This document shows, piece after piece, positions 1 through 7,355 of a DNA stretch of 17,774 nt. The stretch is from Christensenella sp. UBA7102 (GTDB lineage: Bacteria; Bacillota; Clostridia; Christensenellales; UBA1750), in assembly GCA_002492415.1 (NCBI GenBank), contig DKYK01000058.1:1-17774 (forward strand), written 5' to 3'. The position numbers and the translations under genes are program-made. Position 1 is the first letter of the stretch, and the number at the start of each line of letters is the position of its first letter. Under the pieces are notes generated by a model that saw only the letters and a list, made by a program, of their open reading frames with translations, made no database searches and was not told the origin of the DNA.

Positions 1-309
1 GCCGCCCTTGACGCCGAACACCGGACCCAGCGAGGGCTCGCGCAGTGCGAGGATGGACTTCTTGCCCAGCTTGCGCAGGCCGTCGGCCAGGCCGATGGAG
101 ACGGTGGTCTTGCCCTCGCCCGCGGGCGTGGGGTTGATGGCCGTGACCAGAATCAGCTTGCCGTCCTCGTGCGCCGGCACCCTTGATGGGTCCACCTTGG
201 CCTTGTAGTGGCCGTAGGGCTCGATGCTCTCCGCGTCCAGACCGATGGATGCGGCAATGTCCGCGATCTTCCTGGGCTGTACCGAGCGTGCGATCTCAAT
301 ATCCGTCAT
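1..309 (-). CDS. fhs: Formate-tetrahydrofolate ligase, N-terminal part (runs off the window)
   Basis: This is the first 103 codons of formate-tetrahydrofolate ligase (10-formyl-THF synthetase), which joins formate to THF with ATP in one-carbon metabolism and, in acetogens, in the methyl branch of the Wood-Ljungdahl pathway. The N-terminus reads MTDIEIARSVQPRKIADIAA, followed by a YGHYKAK segment and the ATP-binding loop TPAGEGKTTVSIGLADGL, then SLGPVFGVKGG, all typical of this cytosolic family. The remaining four fifths of the protein lies beyond base 1. The ATG at 309 is preceded by AAGGAG at 322-327 with a 12-nt spacer, slightly long. A strong promoter lies at 355-383, so the gene starts its own transcript. 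Family identity is secure from these motifs; a role in acetogenesis cannot be judged from this window. Confidence 0.95.
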   Translation of the reverse strand, partial: MTDIEIARSVQPRKIADIAASIGLDAESIEPYGHYKAKVDPSRVPAHEDGKLILVTAINPTPAGEGKTTVSIGLADGLRKLGKKSILALREPSLGPVFGVKGG

Positions 310-354
310 CTGTGCTCACTGCTCCTTCACTTGATCGGGGTTAATCCTACCGAC

Positions 355-383
355 ATTATACACATTTTCCCCTGCATTGTCAC
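355..383 (-). promoter_or_regulatory. Sigma-A promoter of fhs
   Basis: On the minus strand, GTGACA (383-378, 5/6 match to the -35 consensus) is separated by 17 bp from a perfect TATAAT (360-355). Transcription should start near 348, giving a leader of about 40 nt to the fhs ATG at 309. Confidence 0.85.
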
Positions 384-392
384 CGCAATTAA

Positions 393-404
393 CAAACGTT
401 TTCG
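393..404 (-). promoter_or_regulatory. Candidate LacI/CcpA-type operator upstream of the fhs promoter
   Basis: Read on the minus strand this is CGAAAACGTTTG, with a perfect 8-bp palindrome AAACGTTT at 394-401. It matches about 12 of 14 positions of the Gram-positive cre consensus TGWAARCGYTWNCW when one flanking base is added on each side. Its centre lies about 50 bp upstream of the predicted start. The same GAAAACGTTT core recurs in the promoter at 7456-7484. The regulator is inferred, not shown. Confidence 0.4.
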
Positions 405-415
405 ATGGACGCAAC

Positions 416-427
416 CAGAACGTTCTG
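416..427. promoter_or_regulatory. 12-bp perfect palindrome upstream of fhs
   Basis: CAGAACGTTCTG is a perfect inverted repeat centred 24 bp from the AAACGTTT palindrome, with the same ACGT centre. It lies between the stop of the SMP-30 gene and the fhs promoter. It could be a second half of a two-site operator; it has no T-tract and does not look like a terminator. Confidence 0.35.
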
Positions 428-468
428 AATTTCGAGCGAAGCGAGAAATCTCTCAGTACTCTGGGGGC

Positions 469-1332
469 TCACCGCACCGCGAAACGGTTGGCCTTCATGC
501 CGCGCACGCCCATGTCCGCCACGAACAGGCTGCCTGCCAGCGGGAATTTCTCCTTTGCAAAGCCCGCAGTGGTGATGAAAAGCTTGTCCAGATTCTCGCC
601 GCCGAAAGTGGGGCAGGAAGTGCAGGGCGCGGGGACCTCCACCTTCATCAGTTTTTCCCCGGTGATCTCATCGTAGCGCGACACCTGACAGCCGCCCCAC
701 TGCGCCACCCACAGCTTGCCCTCGGCGTCCACGGTCATGCCGTCGGGGCCGCCCTCCTCGGGCGCGGCCTGGGCGAAATCTACCACTACGCGGCGGTTGG
801 CAATATCGCCCGTCTCCTCGTCGTAATCAAAGGCCCAAACCGCCTTGGATGGCGTATCGATAAAGTACATGGTTTTGTGATCGGGACTCCAGCCCATGCC
901 GTTGGCGCACTTCAGGCCGTCGATGATGTTCTCCGCCGTGCCGTCGGGGCGAATGCGGTAGAGCGCGCCCATCTCGTCGGGCGTCATGGGCATGGTGCCC
1001 TGCCACATATTGCCTGCGGGATCGGGCTTGCCGTCGTTGCCGCGCACCTCGGGCCGGTCGGCTTCCAGCGGCGCGAACCGTTCCAGCGCGGCGGTTTCCG
1101 GATCGAACAGGTACAGCCCGTCCTCCAGCGCCACGACCAGCCGGTCGCCCTGCGTCAGGCCCACTGTGCCGATGCGGCTGGGCATGTCCCAGCTGGTCAG
1201 CGCGCCATCCATCGCCGCGCGGTTCAGCTTTTTGCCCTCGATGTCCACGAAGAACAGCGCGCTCCTGCGGTCGTCCCACAGCGGTCCCTCGCCGAGCACC
1301 GCCGCGTTTTTGAGAAATACCTCTGCCTTCAT
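469..1332 (-). CDS. SMP-30/gluconolactonase/LRE family protein
   Basis: A 287-residue six-bladed beta-propeller of the SMP-30/regucalcin/gluconolactonase family, which opens sugar lactones such as gluconolactone using one divalent metal. The family's metal and substrate residues can be seen: E15 in GEGPLW, N99 in RGNDGKPDPAGNMW, N144 in CANGMGWSPD and D197 in GGPDGMTVDAEGKLWVA. There is no signal peptide, so it is probably cytosolic. The start at 1332 is chosen because AGGAGGA (1341-1347) sits 8 nt upstream; the longer frame beginning at 1350 would translate the ribosome binding site itself. The gene is divergent from the LiaF-like gene at 1445; a TATACA box at 1368-1373 has no convincing -35, so the promoter is not assigned. 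The exact lactone is unknown. Together with the KDG-type kinase at 15042 it hints at aldonate or uronate metabolism, but the two genes are not linked in an operon. Confidence 0.88.
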   Translation of the reverse strand: MKAEVFLKNAAVLGEGPLWDDRRSALFFVDIEGKKLNRAAMDGALTSWDMPSRIGTVGLTQGDRLVVALEDGLYLFDPETAALERFAPLEADRPEVRGNDGKPDPAGNMWQGTMPMTPDEMGALYRIRPDGTAENIIDGLKCANGMGWSPDHKTMYFIDTPSKAVWAFDYDEETGDIANRRVVVDFAQAAPEEGGPDGMTVDAEGKLWVAQWGGCQVSRYDEITGEKLMKVEVPAPCTSCPTFGGENLDKLFITTAGFAKEKFPLAGSLFVADMGVRGMKANRFAVR

Positions 1333-1444
1333 TGATGATTTCCTCCTCAATTCTGTGAATTTTTATCTGTATAAAAGGATTTTTTGGCGTGCGCAGCGTA
1401 TCTTCTACACCGGGCGGATCTTTTCGCCCCAAGGAGGGATTTTC

Positions 1445-1954
1445 ATGACGCGCATGCGCATCTTCTGGTCGGTCTACTGCATCCTGCTGGGGCTTGTGCT
1501 GCTGGTCAAGCTGCTGTTCCGCCTGGAGTTCAACGGCTGGTCGGCGGCGCTGGCGCTATTGCTGCTGCTCAGCGGGCTGTTCCTGATCACGGGCGGCTTT
1601 GGCCTTGCCGCGCACCGACACGAACAGGGCGGCGGCAGCTACCTGTTCTTCAACGGCAGCATCGCGCTGGACGCCTCGGAGCCGGAGGCCAACATACTCT
1701 TTGCCAACGCCACGGTGGATCTGACCCCGCCGCTGAGCCGTCTGACCCGCGTCACCTGTCTGTTCGGCAACGCGACGGTGCGCGTGCCGCAGGGCTGCTC
1801 GGTGCGGGCGGTGTGCGAGACGGCGTTCGGCTCCATCTCCACGCCCTCGGGCGCGCTGCCCGGCTTTGGCAGCCGCGTCTTTCTCGTGGGCGACGGCCTG
1901 CAGACGCAGTTGGAAATCCGCTGCCTGTTCGGCCAGGTGACGCTGCTCGACTGA
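1445..1954 (+). CDS. LiaF-like membrane protein (LiaF C-terminal-like domain)
   Basis: A 169-residue protein with two membrane helices (roughly residues 5-26 and 31-52) followed by a short basic stretch and a beta-rich tail. The tail has repeated NILFANATVDL / CLFGNATVRVP / IRCLFGQVTLLD strands, the right-handed beta pattern of the LiaF/YvqF (cell-wall-active antibiotics response) C-terminal domain. In Bacillus, LiaF restrains the LiaRS two-component system that senses lipid II-targeting drugs; here no histidine kinase or response regulator is adjacent, so the partner is unknown. AAGGAGGG at 1431-1438 lies 6-7 nt before the ATG at 1445, which rules out the much longer upstream frame. A TATAAA box at 1370-1375 could be its -10, but no good -35 is present. 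A strong terminator follows at 1977-2018, so it is probably monocistronic. Confidence 0.75.
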   Translation: MTRMRIFWSVYCILLGLVLLVKLLFRLEFNGWSAALALLLLLSGLFLITGGFGLAAHRHEQGGGSYLFFNGSIALDASEPEANILFANATVDLTPPLSRLTRVTCLFGNATVRVPQGCSVRAVCETAFGSISTPSGALPGFGSRVFLVGDGLQTQLEIRCLFGQVTLLD

Positions 1955-1976
1955 GCGGCTCTACCGCAAAAGTTTC

Positions 1977-2018
1977 GGAATGTCCGCCGGTGCAGACCTG
2001 TGCGGACATTCCTTTTTT
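1977..2018 (+). terminator. Rho-independent terminator of the LiaF-like gene
   Basis: Perfect 11-bp stem GGAATGTCCGC (1977-1987) / GCGGACATTCC (2002-2012) with a 14-nt loop, followed by six T (2013-2018). On the minus strand the stem is followed only by GAAACTTTT, so it may also weakly stop the convergent esterase operon. Confidence 0.93.
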
Positions 2019-2024
2019 ATGCGC

Positions 2025-2822
2025 TCAGAAGCCGTGCTGCTTCAGGAACGCGCCCAGCAGGCCGCTCCAGCTGTCCGCGCCGGGGGCCTGTTCGCTGCCC
2101 AGGCCGATGCCGTGCGGCCCGAAGGGATAGACGTGCAGCTCCACCGGCACGTTGCAGTCGGCGCAGCGCTGCGCGAACTCAATGCTCAGCTCCACCGGCA
2201 CCAGCGGGTCGGCTGCGGTGTGGAACAGGAAGGTGGGCGGCGTCGCGGGCGAGATGTGGTACTCCGGCGAGTAGGCGCGCGCCTCGTAGATGTCGATGTC
2301 CTTTTTGCCCGTCATAGCCTCGTTGAAGGAGGCGTAGCGCATGCGGTTGATGTTGAGCGCGCCGTAGCAGGGCGCGATGGCGTCGGGACGGGAGCTCATG
2401 CGCTCCACAGGATCGGGCGCGCCCTCATAGCCCATGTCCCAGTGCGTGCCGCACATGCCCGTCAGGTGCCCGCCCGCGGAAAAGCCCATGATGCCCACGT
2501 GCCCCGCGTCCACGCGAAAGTCCTTTGCCAGGTAGCGCACCAGCCGGATGGCGCGCTGCGCGTCCTCCAGCATCACGGGCATGTGGTAGGGCGCCACGCG
2601 GTAATCCAGCACGAAGGCGTGGATGCCCATCTCGTTGAGCCGCTGCGCCACAGGCGCGCCCTCGTGCGCCGCCTTCATGGTGTAGCCGCCGCCGGGCGCG
2701 ACGATCATTGCGCCGTGCACCGCGCCGTCTGGCACCAGGAAGGGCGTGATGGAGGGCCGCTCCTGGCCGATGCTCCCGTCAAAATAGGGCGCTTCGCCCT
2801 TCCAAAGTTCGATTTTATCCAT
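2025..2822 (-). CDS. Alpha/beta hydrolase, acetyl-esterase-like (paralogue 2)
   Basis: A 265-residue cytosolic alpha/beta hydrolase of the type that removes acetyl or other acyl groups from sugars or small esters (acetyl-xylan esterase / BD-FAE-like). The oxyanion loop APGGGY is near residue 45, the nucleophile elbow is GFSAGG with S115, the acid is D205 in HTAADPLVPVE, and the base is H237 in FGPHGIGLG; the triad is complete. It is the last gene of the operon that begins at 7325 and follows its paralogue (2841-3632), from which it is separated by 18 nt containing its ribosome binding site. The ATG at 2822 has GGAGGT (2832-2837) 9 nt upstream; a GTG at 2828 would be only 3 nt away. The real substrate cannot be read from sequence; the GH32 gene in the same operon favours a plant or microbial sugar ester. 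Confidence 0.85.
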   Translation of the reverse strand: MDKIELWKGEAPYFDGSIGQERPSITPFLVPDGAVHGAMIVAPGGGYTMKAAHEGAPVAQRLNEMGIHAFVLDYRVAPYHMPVMLEDAQRAIRLVRYLAKDFRVDAGHVGIMGFSAGGHLTGMCGTHWDMGYEGAPDPVERMSSRPDAIAPCYGALNINRMRYASFNEAMTGKKDIDIYEARAYSPEYHISPATPPTFLFHTAADPLVPVELSIEFAQRCADCNVPVELHVYPFGPHGIGLGSEQAPGADSWSGLLGAFLKQHGF

Positions 2823-2840
2823 TTTCACCGCACCTCCCCG

Positions 2841-3632
2841 TCAAAATCCCAGCGTGTTCAGGAAGTCGCCCAGCAGCCCGCTCCACTGCTCCGCCAGCGG
2901 CGAGCGCTCGTCGCCCAGGCCCACGCCGTGGGGGCCGTAGGGGAAGACGTGCAGCGACACGGGCACATTATGCGCCGCCAGCGCCTTGGCCAGGCGCAGG
3001 CTGTTTTCCACCGGCACCGCGCCGTCCTCGGCGGTGTGCCACAGGAAAGCGGGCGGCGTGTGCGCATCGACCTGGAACTCTGCGGTGAGGCGGCGCAGCT
3101 GTGCAGGCGTGGTGTCCTCGCCCAACAGGTTGTGCGCGCTGCCCTCGTGCCAGAACTGCGTCAGGCTGGCCACCGGGTAGCAGGGCACGAAGGCGTCGGG
3201 TCGGCTGCTGACCCGGTCGATGGGGTCTACGGCGGCGGGATCGCCCGCGTCCCACAGCGTCGCGGCGGTGCACACCAGGCTGCCGCCCGCGGAAAAGCCC
3301 AGGATCGCGATCTTATTGGGCTTGACATGCCATTTTTCCGCGTGATAGCGCACAAAGCGGATGGCGCGCTGCGCGTCCATCAACGGCACGGGGTGGCGGT
3401 AGGGCGCGACGCGGTAGTCCAACACGAAGGCATGGAATCCCAGCTCGTTCATGCGCCGCGCAACGGGCGCGCCCTCGTGGTCGGCCTTCATCGCATAGGC
3501 CCCGCCGGGGCAGACGATCACCGCGCCGCGCGCTCGCTCGCCGGGGAGCAAAAAGGGCGTCAGCGTCGGGTCCTCCTGGCCGAATGCCGCGTCAAACAGC
3601 GGCGTTTTTTCCCAGAGTTTAAGCTTTTCCAT
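2841..3632 (-). CDS. Alpha/beta hydrolase, acetyl-esterase-like (paralogue 1)
   Basis: A 263-residue alpha/beta hydrolase closely related to the next gene downstream. Both share the framework TPFLxP, HEGAPVA, HAFVLDYRVAPY, DAQRAIR, GFSAGG, SSRPDA, GPHGxGLG and SGLLGxFL. The catalytic triad is S114 (GFSAGG), D202 (HTAEDGAVPVE) and H234 (YGPHGVGLG), with oxyanion loop CPGGAY near residue 41. No signal peptide is seen. AAGGAGG (3641-3647) lies 8 nt before the ATG at 3632, and the preceding HAD gene ends 18 nt upstream, so it is co-transcribed. The copies differ in the lid region (residues 150-195), which suggests a tandem duplication followed by divergence in substrate. The esterase class is firm; the substrate is inferred only. 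Confidence 0.85.
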   Translation of the reverse strand: MEKLKLWEKTPLFDAAFGQEDPTLTPFLLPGERARGAVIVCPGGAYAMKADHEGAPVARRMNELGFHAFVLDYRVAPYRHPVPLMDAQRAIRFVRYHAEKWHVKPNKIAILGFSAGGSLVCTAATLWDAGDPAAVDPIDRVSSRPDAFVPCYPVASLTQFWHEGSAHNLLGEDTTPAQLRRLTAEFQVDAHTPPAFLWHTAEDGAVPVENSLRLAKALAAHNVPVSLHVFPYGPHGVGLGDERSPLAEQWSGLLGDFLNTLGF

Positions 3633-3650
3633 GGCACAAGCCTCCTTGAT

Positions 3651-4469
3651 CTACAGATAGGGGATCATGTCCCCCAGCGTGCCGAAGATGAGATCCGGCT
3701 CAATGCGGGTAGCGTCGATGTCCTCCAGCGTGCCCTCGCCGCTGAGCACCAGAATGGCGCACAGCCCGTGGTCCACGCCGGTGCGCACGTCGGTGTAGAG
3801 ACGGTCGCCCACCATCGCCAGCTGCCCCGGCGCAAGGCCGGTGCGCTGCCGCGCGGCGCGGACGATCTCCCCATGCGGCTTGCCGATGACGACGTCCGCC
3901 CGCCTTCCCGTCGAGGCCTCGATGAAGGCCATGATGGCTCCGATGTCCGGTATGAAGCCCGACTCAGTGGGACAGTTGAAGTCCGGGTGGGTGGCGATAT
4001 AGGGCAGCCCGGCGCGCACCAGGTCGCACACGCGCGCCATCTTGGCGTAATCCAGCGTGGTGTCAAAGCCCACGAGCACCAGCTCGGGGTTCTCCTCGTC
4101 CAGCTCTATGCCGTGGCGCAGCATTTCCTGCCGCAGCGAGTCGTTTCCCAGCAAAAACACGCGCTTGCCGGGATATTCGCGCAGCAGGTACTGCGCCGCC
4201 GCCTGCCCGGAGGTCAGGATATGGCCCTCGTCCGTGTCCAGCCCCAGGCGGCGCAGCTTTTGCACGTAGTGGGCGACGCTGCGCGAGGAATTGTTGGTCA
4301 GAAACAGATAATCGCGCCCCGTGCGCTCCAGCGCCCGCAAAAACTCCATGGAACCGGGCAGCACGCGGTCACCCAGATAAAAGGTGCCGTCCATGTCCAG
4401 CAAAAAGGTGCGCACGGGCTCCAGCGTCCGCCTGATCTGCTCCCCGCTCTTTTCATCCGGCCGCTTCAT
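3651..4469 (-). CDS. HAD-IIA family sugar-phosphatase (NagD-like)
   Basis: A 272-residue cytosolic HAD phosphatase of subclass IIA (NagD / 4-nitrophenylphosphatase / AraL type), which dephosphorylates sugar phosphates or nucleotides. Motif I is LLDMDGTFYLG with D25 as nucleophile and D27 as acid/base. Motif II is FLTNNSS, the lysine motif is VIGKPHGEIV, and motif IV is MVGDRLYTDV. The alpha/beta cap of this subclass lies between motifs II and III. The start at 4469 is supported by GGAGG at 4479-4483, 9 nt upstream; the longer frame from 4511 would overlap the NIF3-like gene, which ends at 4487. It sits 17 nt after that gene and 18 nt before the first esterase. A house-cleaning or sugar-phosphate role is likely; the specific substrate is not visible. 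Confidence 0.88.
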   Translation of the reverse strand: MKRPDEKSGEQIRRTLEPVRTFLLDMDGTFYLGDRVLPGSMEFLRALERTGRDYLFLTNNSSRSVAHYVQKLRRLGLDTDEGHILTSGQAAAQYLLREYPGKRVFLLGNDSLRQEMLRHGIELDEENPELVLVGFDTTLDYAKMARVCDLVRAGLPYIATHPDFNCPTESGFIPDIGAIMAFIEASTGRRADVVIGKPHGEIVRAARQRTGLAPGQLAMVGDRLYTDVRTGVDHGLCAILVLSGEGTLEDIDATRIEPDLIFGTLGDMIPYL

Positions 4470-4486
4470 GGCCCAATTCCTCCCCG

Positions 4487-5263
4487 TCAGTAGGTATAGA
4501 CCTCGCCGCACTCGAAGTAGCGCGTCTCAAGGTCGGGATGCGCCTTGGCGACGCCCTCGGCCAGATACTCCATGCCCGCGCGCTCGCTGCCCACGTGGCC
4601 GCAGGTGAGCATCGCGCGGTGCAGGCCCAGCTGCGCGCTGTCGCGCACGTACTCGCAGATGCGCCACTCGCTGGTCTCGCCCACGATGAGCACCTCGCAG
4701 TCGGTGTCGCGCAGCATGCGGTAGTGGTTGTCCTCGCCGTAGGCGCCGATCATCATGCACAGGCGCGTCATGGGCGTATTCAGGTCGCCCGTGCGGCGCA
4801 CGTGCGCGATGCCCCAGTATTTCTCCAGGTCGCGCGCGATGGCCTCGGCCGTCATGGGCGTTTCCAGGGTGACGGCAAAGTGCCCGTCGTGGCGGCACTT
4901 CCACGGCAGCGCGTGCAGCTGGCCCGCGATGATGCCGTCGGGCGTGGCGGCGTGGGTGTGGTCGTGGAAGCGGTAGATGGTCATGCCCGTCTGCTCGACG
5001 AGCTGCTTCTTGCGCTGCATCACGGGATCGTCCGGTATGTTGCCGCAGTGGTCGCGGTGGTCGTAATAGGTGGGCTCATGCGTGATGAGCAGGTCCGCGC
5101 CCCATTCGTGCGCGGCGCGCAGCACCTCGGGGGTAGCGATAAAGCAGGTGGCCACCTTGTGAAGCTCCCGGTCGGGATCGCCCGCCTTCAGGGTATCCAC
5201 CGTGTCCGGCACGGGTTGATCCGCCGCTGCAAGCAGTTCCTGCATCAGTTCCTTAGCCTTCAC
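4487..5263 (-). CDS. NIF3-like dinuclear metal-centre protein
   Basis: A 258-residue member of the NIF3 / YqfO / GTP cyclohydrolase 1 type 2 family, toroidal hexamers with a two-metal site and an unsettled biochemical role. Metal-binding motifs are present: H62 in LLITHEP, the FHDHTHAATPDG segment near residue 98-109, and GHVGSERAGMEYLAEG near the C-terminus, whose H and E complete the site. The length fits the short form without the PII-like insert. The start is GTG at 5263; TCCTCCT (5271-5277, AGGAGGA on the coding strand) is 7 nt upstream and lies inside the end of the GH32 gene, whose TGA is only 3 nt before the GTG, so translation is probably coupled. An ATG at 5270 is out of frame. Its presence between a fructosidase and phosphatases is unusual and gives no firm clue to its substrate. 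Confidence 0.88.
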   Translation of the reverse strand: MKAKELMQELLAAADQPVPDTVDTLKAGDPDRELHKVATCFIATPEVLRAAHEWGADLLITHEPTYYDHRDHCGNIPDDPVMQRKKQLVEQTGMTIYRFHDHTHAATPDGIIAGQLHALPWKCRHDGHFAVTLETPMTAEAIARDLEKYWGIAHVRRTGDLNTPMTRLCMMIGAYGEDNHYRMLRDTDCEVLIVGETSEWRICEYVRDSAQLGLHRAMLTCGHVGSERAGMEYLAEGVAKAHPDLETRYFECGEVYTY

Positions 5264-5266
5264 GGT

Positions 5267-6622
5267 TCATTCCTCCTCATAGCCGCTCTTCATTTCATAG
5301 ACCTGCAGACGGCTGACGCGCACGCCGCCCTCGGCATACAGGCGCATGCCGTCGCTGTCCTCGCGCGCGGGGTAGACGCGGGTGGTCAGCGTCTCGCGGT
5401 CGTTGATATAGATCTCCAGCGCGGAGCCATCCAGGAACACGCGCAGCTTGGTGGCGCCGCGTCCCGCCACATAACCGCCCACGCGCGCTTTTGCGCCGCC
5501 GCAGCGGCCGCAGTCCGCCCAGACGGCGTCGGACACGCCGTCATAGGTCACGACGCACTTCTCCTCGCCGCGCTCGCTCTTGCACAGTTCCAGCACCAGC
5601 TGCCCCTGGCTGCCCGCCTCAAACTCGATGAAGATCTCGCAGCTGCGGCTGTGCACGCCCTTGAGCGCGTTTTCGCCCGAGCGCAGCGTGAATTCCTTTT
5701 TGCTGGCCAGCCGCTCGCCGCGCAGACGCGCCACCTCGCCCACGGGCCGCACGCCCACCGTGCCGTCGCCGTACTGCATCACCTCGCGGGGCAGCGTCAT
5801 CATGCCCTGCCAGCCCGCCGTCTCGCGGCCGGATACCGTCTCCTTCATCCAGCCGATGTTGACGATGCGGCCGTCGGGCAGCGTGACGGTGTTGGGCGCG
5901 TAGTAGCTGTTTCCCAGGTCGAAGGGGCGCAGCGGGCCGGCGTCCAGCTTGTGGTCGCGATACGTCCCGTCCATGGCAAACACGCCCTGCGCCTTCATCA
6001 GCGAGACGAGCAGCGTGGCCGAGCCGTCGGGAAAGCGGATGAAGTTGGGACATTCCCACATGTCCTCCTCGGGGTCGTCGCCCGAGCACAGCTCGCCCAC
6101 GCGCTCCCAATGCTTCAAATCCTCGCTGCGGTAGACGAAGGCAAAGCCGCGCCTGCCCTTTTCGCCGGATCCTATGGCGATGTAGGTCATGCCGTCCTCC
6201 TGCCAGGCAAAGGGGTCGCGGAAGCCATTGAGCTGCTCTCCCTCTTCCCGCACGATGATGGGGTTGTGTTCATACTTTTCAAAGCGCTCGGCTTTTTCAT
6301 CGCCGATGGCCAGGCACTGCACCTCGGGCTGCACGCCGGTGTAGAGGATGTGGGGCAGGCCGTCCTTGAGCACGCAGCAGCCCGAGAACACGCCGTCCTT
6401 GTCATAGGGCTGATCGGGGTGCAGCGCGCAGGGCAGACGCTTCCAAACGGTCAAATCCTTCGCCACAGCGTGGCCCCAGGTCATGTTGCCCCAGGCCGCG
6501 CCGTAGGGATTGTACTGATAGAACAGGTGCAGCTTTCCGTCGATGACGACGGGGCCGTTGGGATCGTTCATCCAGTTCTTTTCGGGCTGGAAATGGTATC
6601 GCGCTCTGAGCTTGTCCATCAT
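5267..6622 (-). CDS. Glycoside hydrolase family 32 (sucrose-6-phosphate hydrolase / beta-fructosidase)
   Basis: A 451-residue GH32 enzyme that cleaves terminal beta-fructosyl bonds in sucrose, sucrose-6-phosphate or fructans. The five-bladed propeller shows the nucleophile D20 in WMNDPNG, the transition-state stabiliser D136 in FRDP, and the acid/base E190 in WECP. The C-terminal beta-sandwich follows from about residue 320 and includes LRVFLDGSALEIYINDRE. There is no signal peptide, which favours an intracellular substrate such as sucrose-6-phosphate or imported fructo-oligosaccharide. Three ATGs occur at 6628, 6622 and 6619; AGGAG at 6629-6633 abuts the first, is 6 nt from the second and 9 nt from the third, so 6622 or 6619 is used. 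It follows the YjjG-like gene by 19 nt. No PTS or sugar-transporter gene is in the window, so the uptake route is unknown. Confidence 0.93.
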   Translation of the reverse strand: MMDKLRARYHFQPEKNWMNDPNGPVVIDGKLHLFYQYNPYGAAWGNMTWGHAVAKDLTVWKRLPCALHPDQPYDKDGVFSGCCVLKDGLPHILYTGVQPEVQCLAIGDEKAERFEKYEHNPIIVREEGEQLNGFRDPFAWQEDGMTYIAIGSGEKGRRGFAFVYRSEDLKHWERVGELCSGDDPEEDMWECPNFIRFPDGSATLLVSLMKAQGVFAMDGTYRDHKLDAGPLRPFDLGNSYYAPNTVTLPDGRIVNIGWMKETVSGRETAGWQGMMTLPREVMQYGDGTVGVRPVGEVARLRGERLASKKEFTLRSGENALKGVHSRSCEIFIEFEAGSQGQLVLELCKSERGEEKCVVTYDGVSDAVWADCGRCGGAKARVGGYVAGRGATKLRVFLDGSALEIYINDRETLTTRVYPAREDSDGMRLYAEGGVRVSRLQVYEMKSGYEEE

Positions 6623-6641
6623 GCACATCTCCTCTGTTTTT

Positions 6642-7325
6642 TCAAATGTATTGCCGCAGTTCGTCGAGTTGACGCACCTGCGCGCGGATGTAGGGGTTGT
6701 CGCCGGGGTCGGGCAAGCCGTCCGGGTTGTACCAGATGCCGTCCACCTGCGCGTTCTGCGCCGCGCGCATGTCCGAGGTCAGCGAGTCGCCCACGAGCAC
6801 GGCGCGGGCCTTGTCCGCGCAGCCCACGCGCTGCAGCGCGCGCTCCACGATGCGGGGATCGGGCTTGGCGCATCCCTCCTGCTCCGAAATCACCAGCGCG
6901 TCAACATAGGGGCGCAGGCCGGAGAGCTGGAAGCGCCGCGTCTGAATCTCGGCGATGCCGTTGGTCAGTATGCAGACGGTGCACTTTTTGTGCAGCGCCT
7001 GCATCAGCCCCAGCGCCTGCGGCAGCAGATAGCAGCCCTCGCCCAGCTCGCGCGTGTAGGCGCGGCCCAGCTCGTCCGGGGAGAGATCCAGCCCCAGCGC
7101 CTGCACGAACTGCTCGAAGCGCTGCACGCGCAGCCGTGCCTGCGTCACCTCGCCGCGCTCCAGCTGCTTCCACAGCGCATCGTTGACGCGGTGATAGAGC
7201 TGCTCTTCCGCCTCGCCCACCTGGAGGCCAAAGCGCCCGCAGGCGTTGCGCAGCGCCACGGCTTCGGCCTTGCGAAAGTCAAACAGCGTCATGTCCGCAT
7301 CCATGATCCAAACCGTTTTTTTCAT
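6642..7325 (-). CDS. HAD hydrolase, YjjG-type (5'-nucleotidase / haloacid dehalogenase-like)
   Basis: A 227-residue HAD phosphatase with the helical cap of subclass I. Motif I is WIMDADMTLFDF (D9 nucleophile, D11 acid/base), motif II is ILTNGI near residue 117, the lysine motif is CAKPDPRI, and motif IV is VLVGDSLTSDM. The FDF after motif I and the overall layout resemble YjjG, which dephosphorylates non-canonical pyrimidine nucleotides; the identity of the substrate is inferred. GGAGG at 7335-7339 is 9 nt before the ATG at 7325. It is the first gene of a six-gene operon extending to 2025, and its promoter is at 7356-7385. Having two HAD phosphatases of different subclass in one operon with a fructosidase suggests that at least one acts on a sugar phosphate. 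Confidence 0.85.
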   Translation of the reverse strand: MKKTVWIMDADMTLFDFRKAEAVALRNACGRFGLQVGEAEEQLYHRVNDALWKQLERGEVTQARLRVQRFEQFVQALGLDLSPDELGRAYTRELGEGCYLLPQALGLMQALHKKCTVCILTNGIAEIQTRRFQLSGLRPYVDALVISEQEGCAKPDPRIVERALQRVGCADKARAVLVGDSLTSDMRAAQNAQVDGIWYNPDGLPDPGDNPYIRAQVRQLDELRQYI

Positions 7326-7355
7326 ATTGTACTTCCTCCGACCCTATTTGGTTTT

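Noticed and set aside
428..468. Terminator behind the SMP-30 gene
   Set aside because: Only weak stems such as GAGA-AA-TCTC were seen, with no T-tract; no terminator could be supported.
1980..4493. Plus-strand open frame of 837 codons
   Set aside because: It is antisense to two esterases and a HAD phosphatase with intact motifs and ribosome sites; its translation is histidine-, arginine- and alanine-rich with no domain, as expected in the GC-rich shadow frame.
4538..7186. Plus-strand open frame of 882 codons
   Set aside because: It is antisense to NIF3, GH32 and YjjG-like genes; composition and lack of a ribosome site mark it as a shadow.
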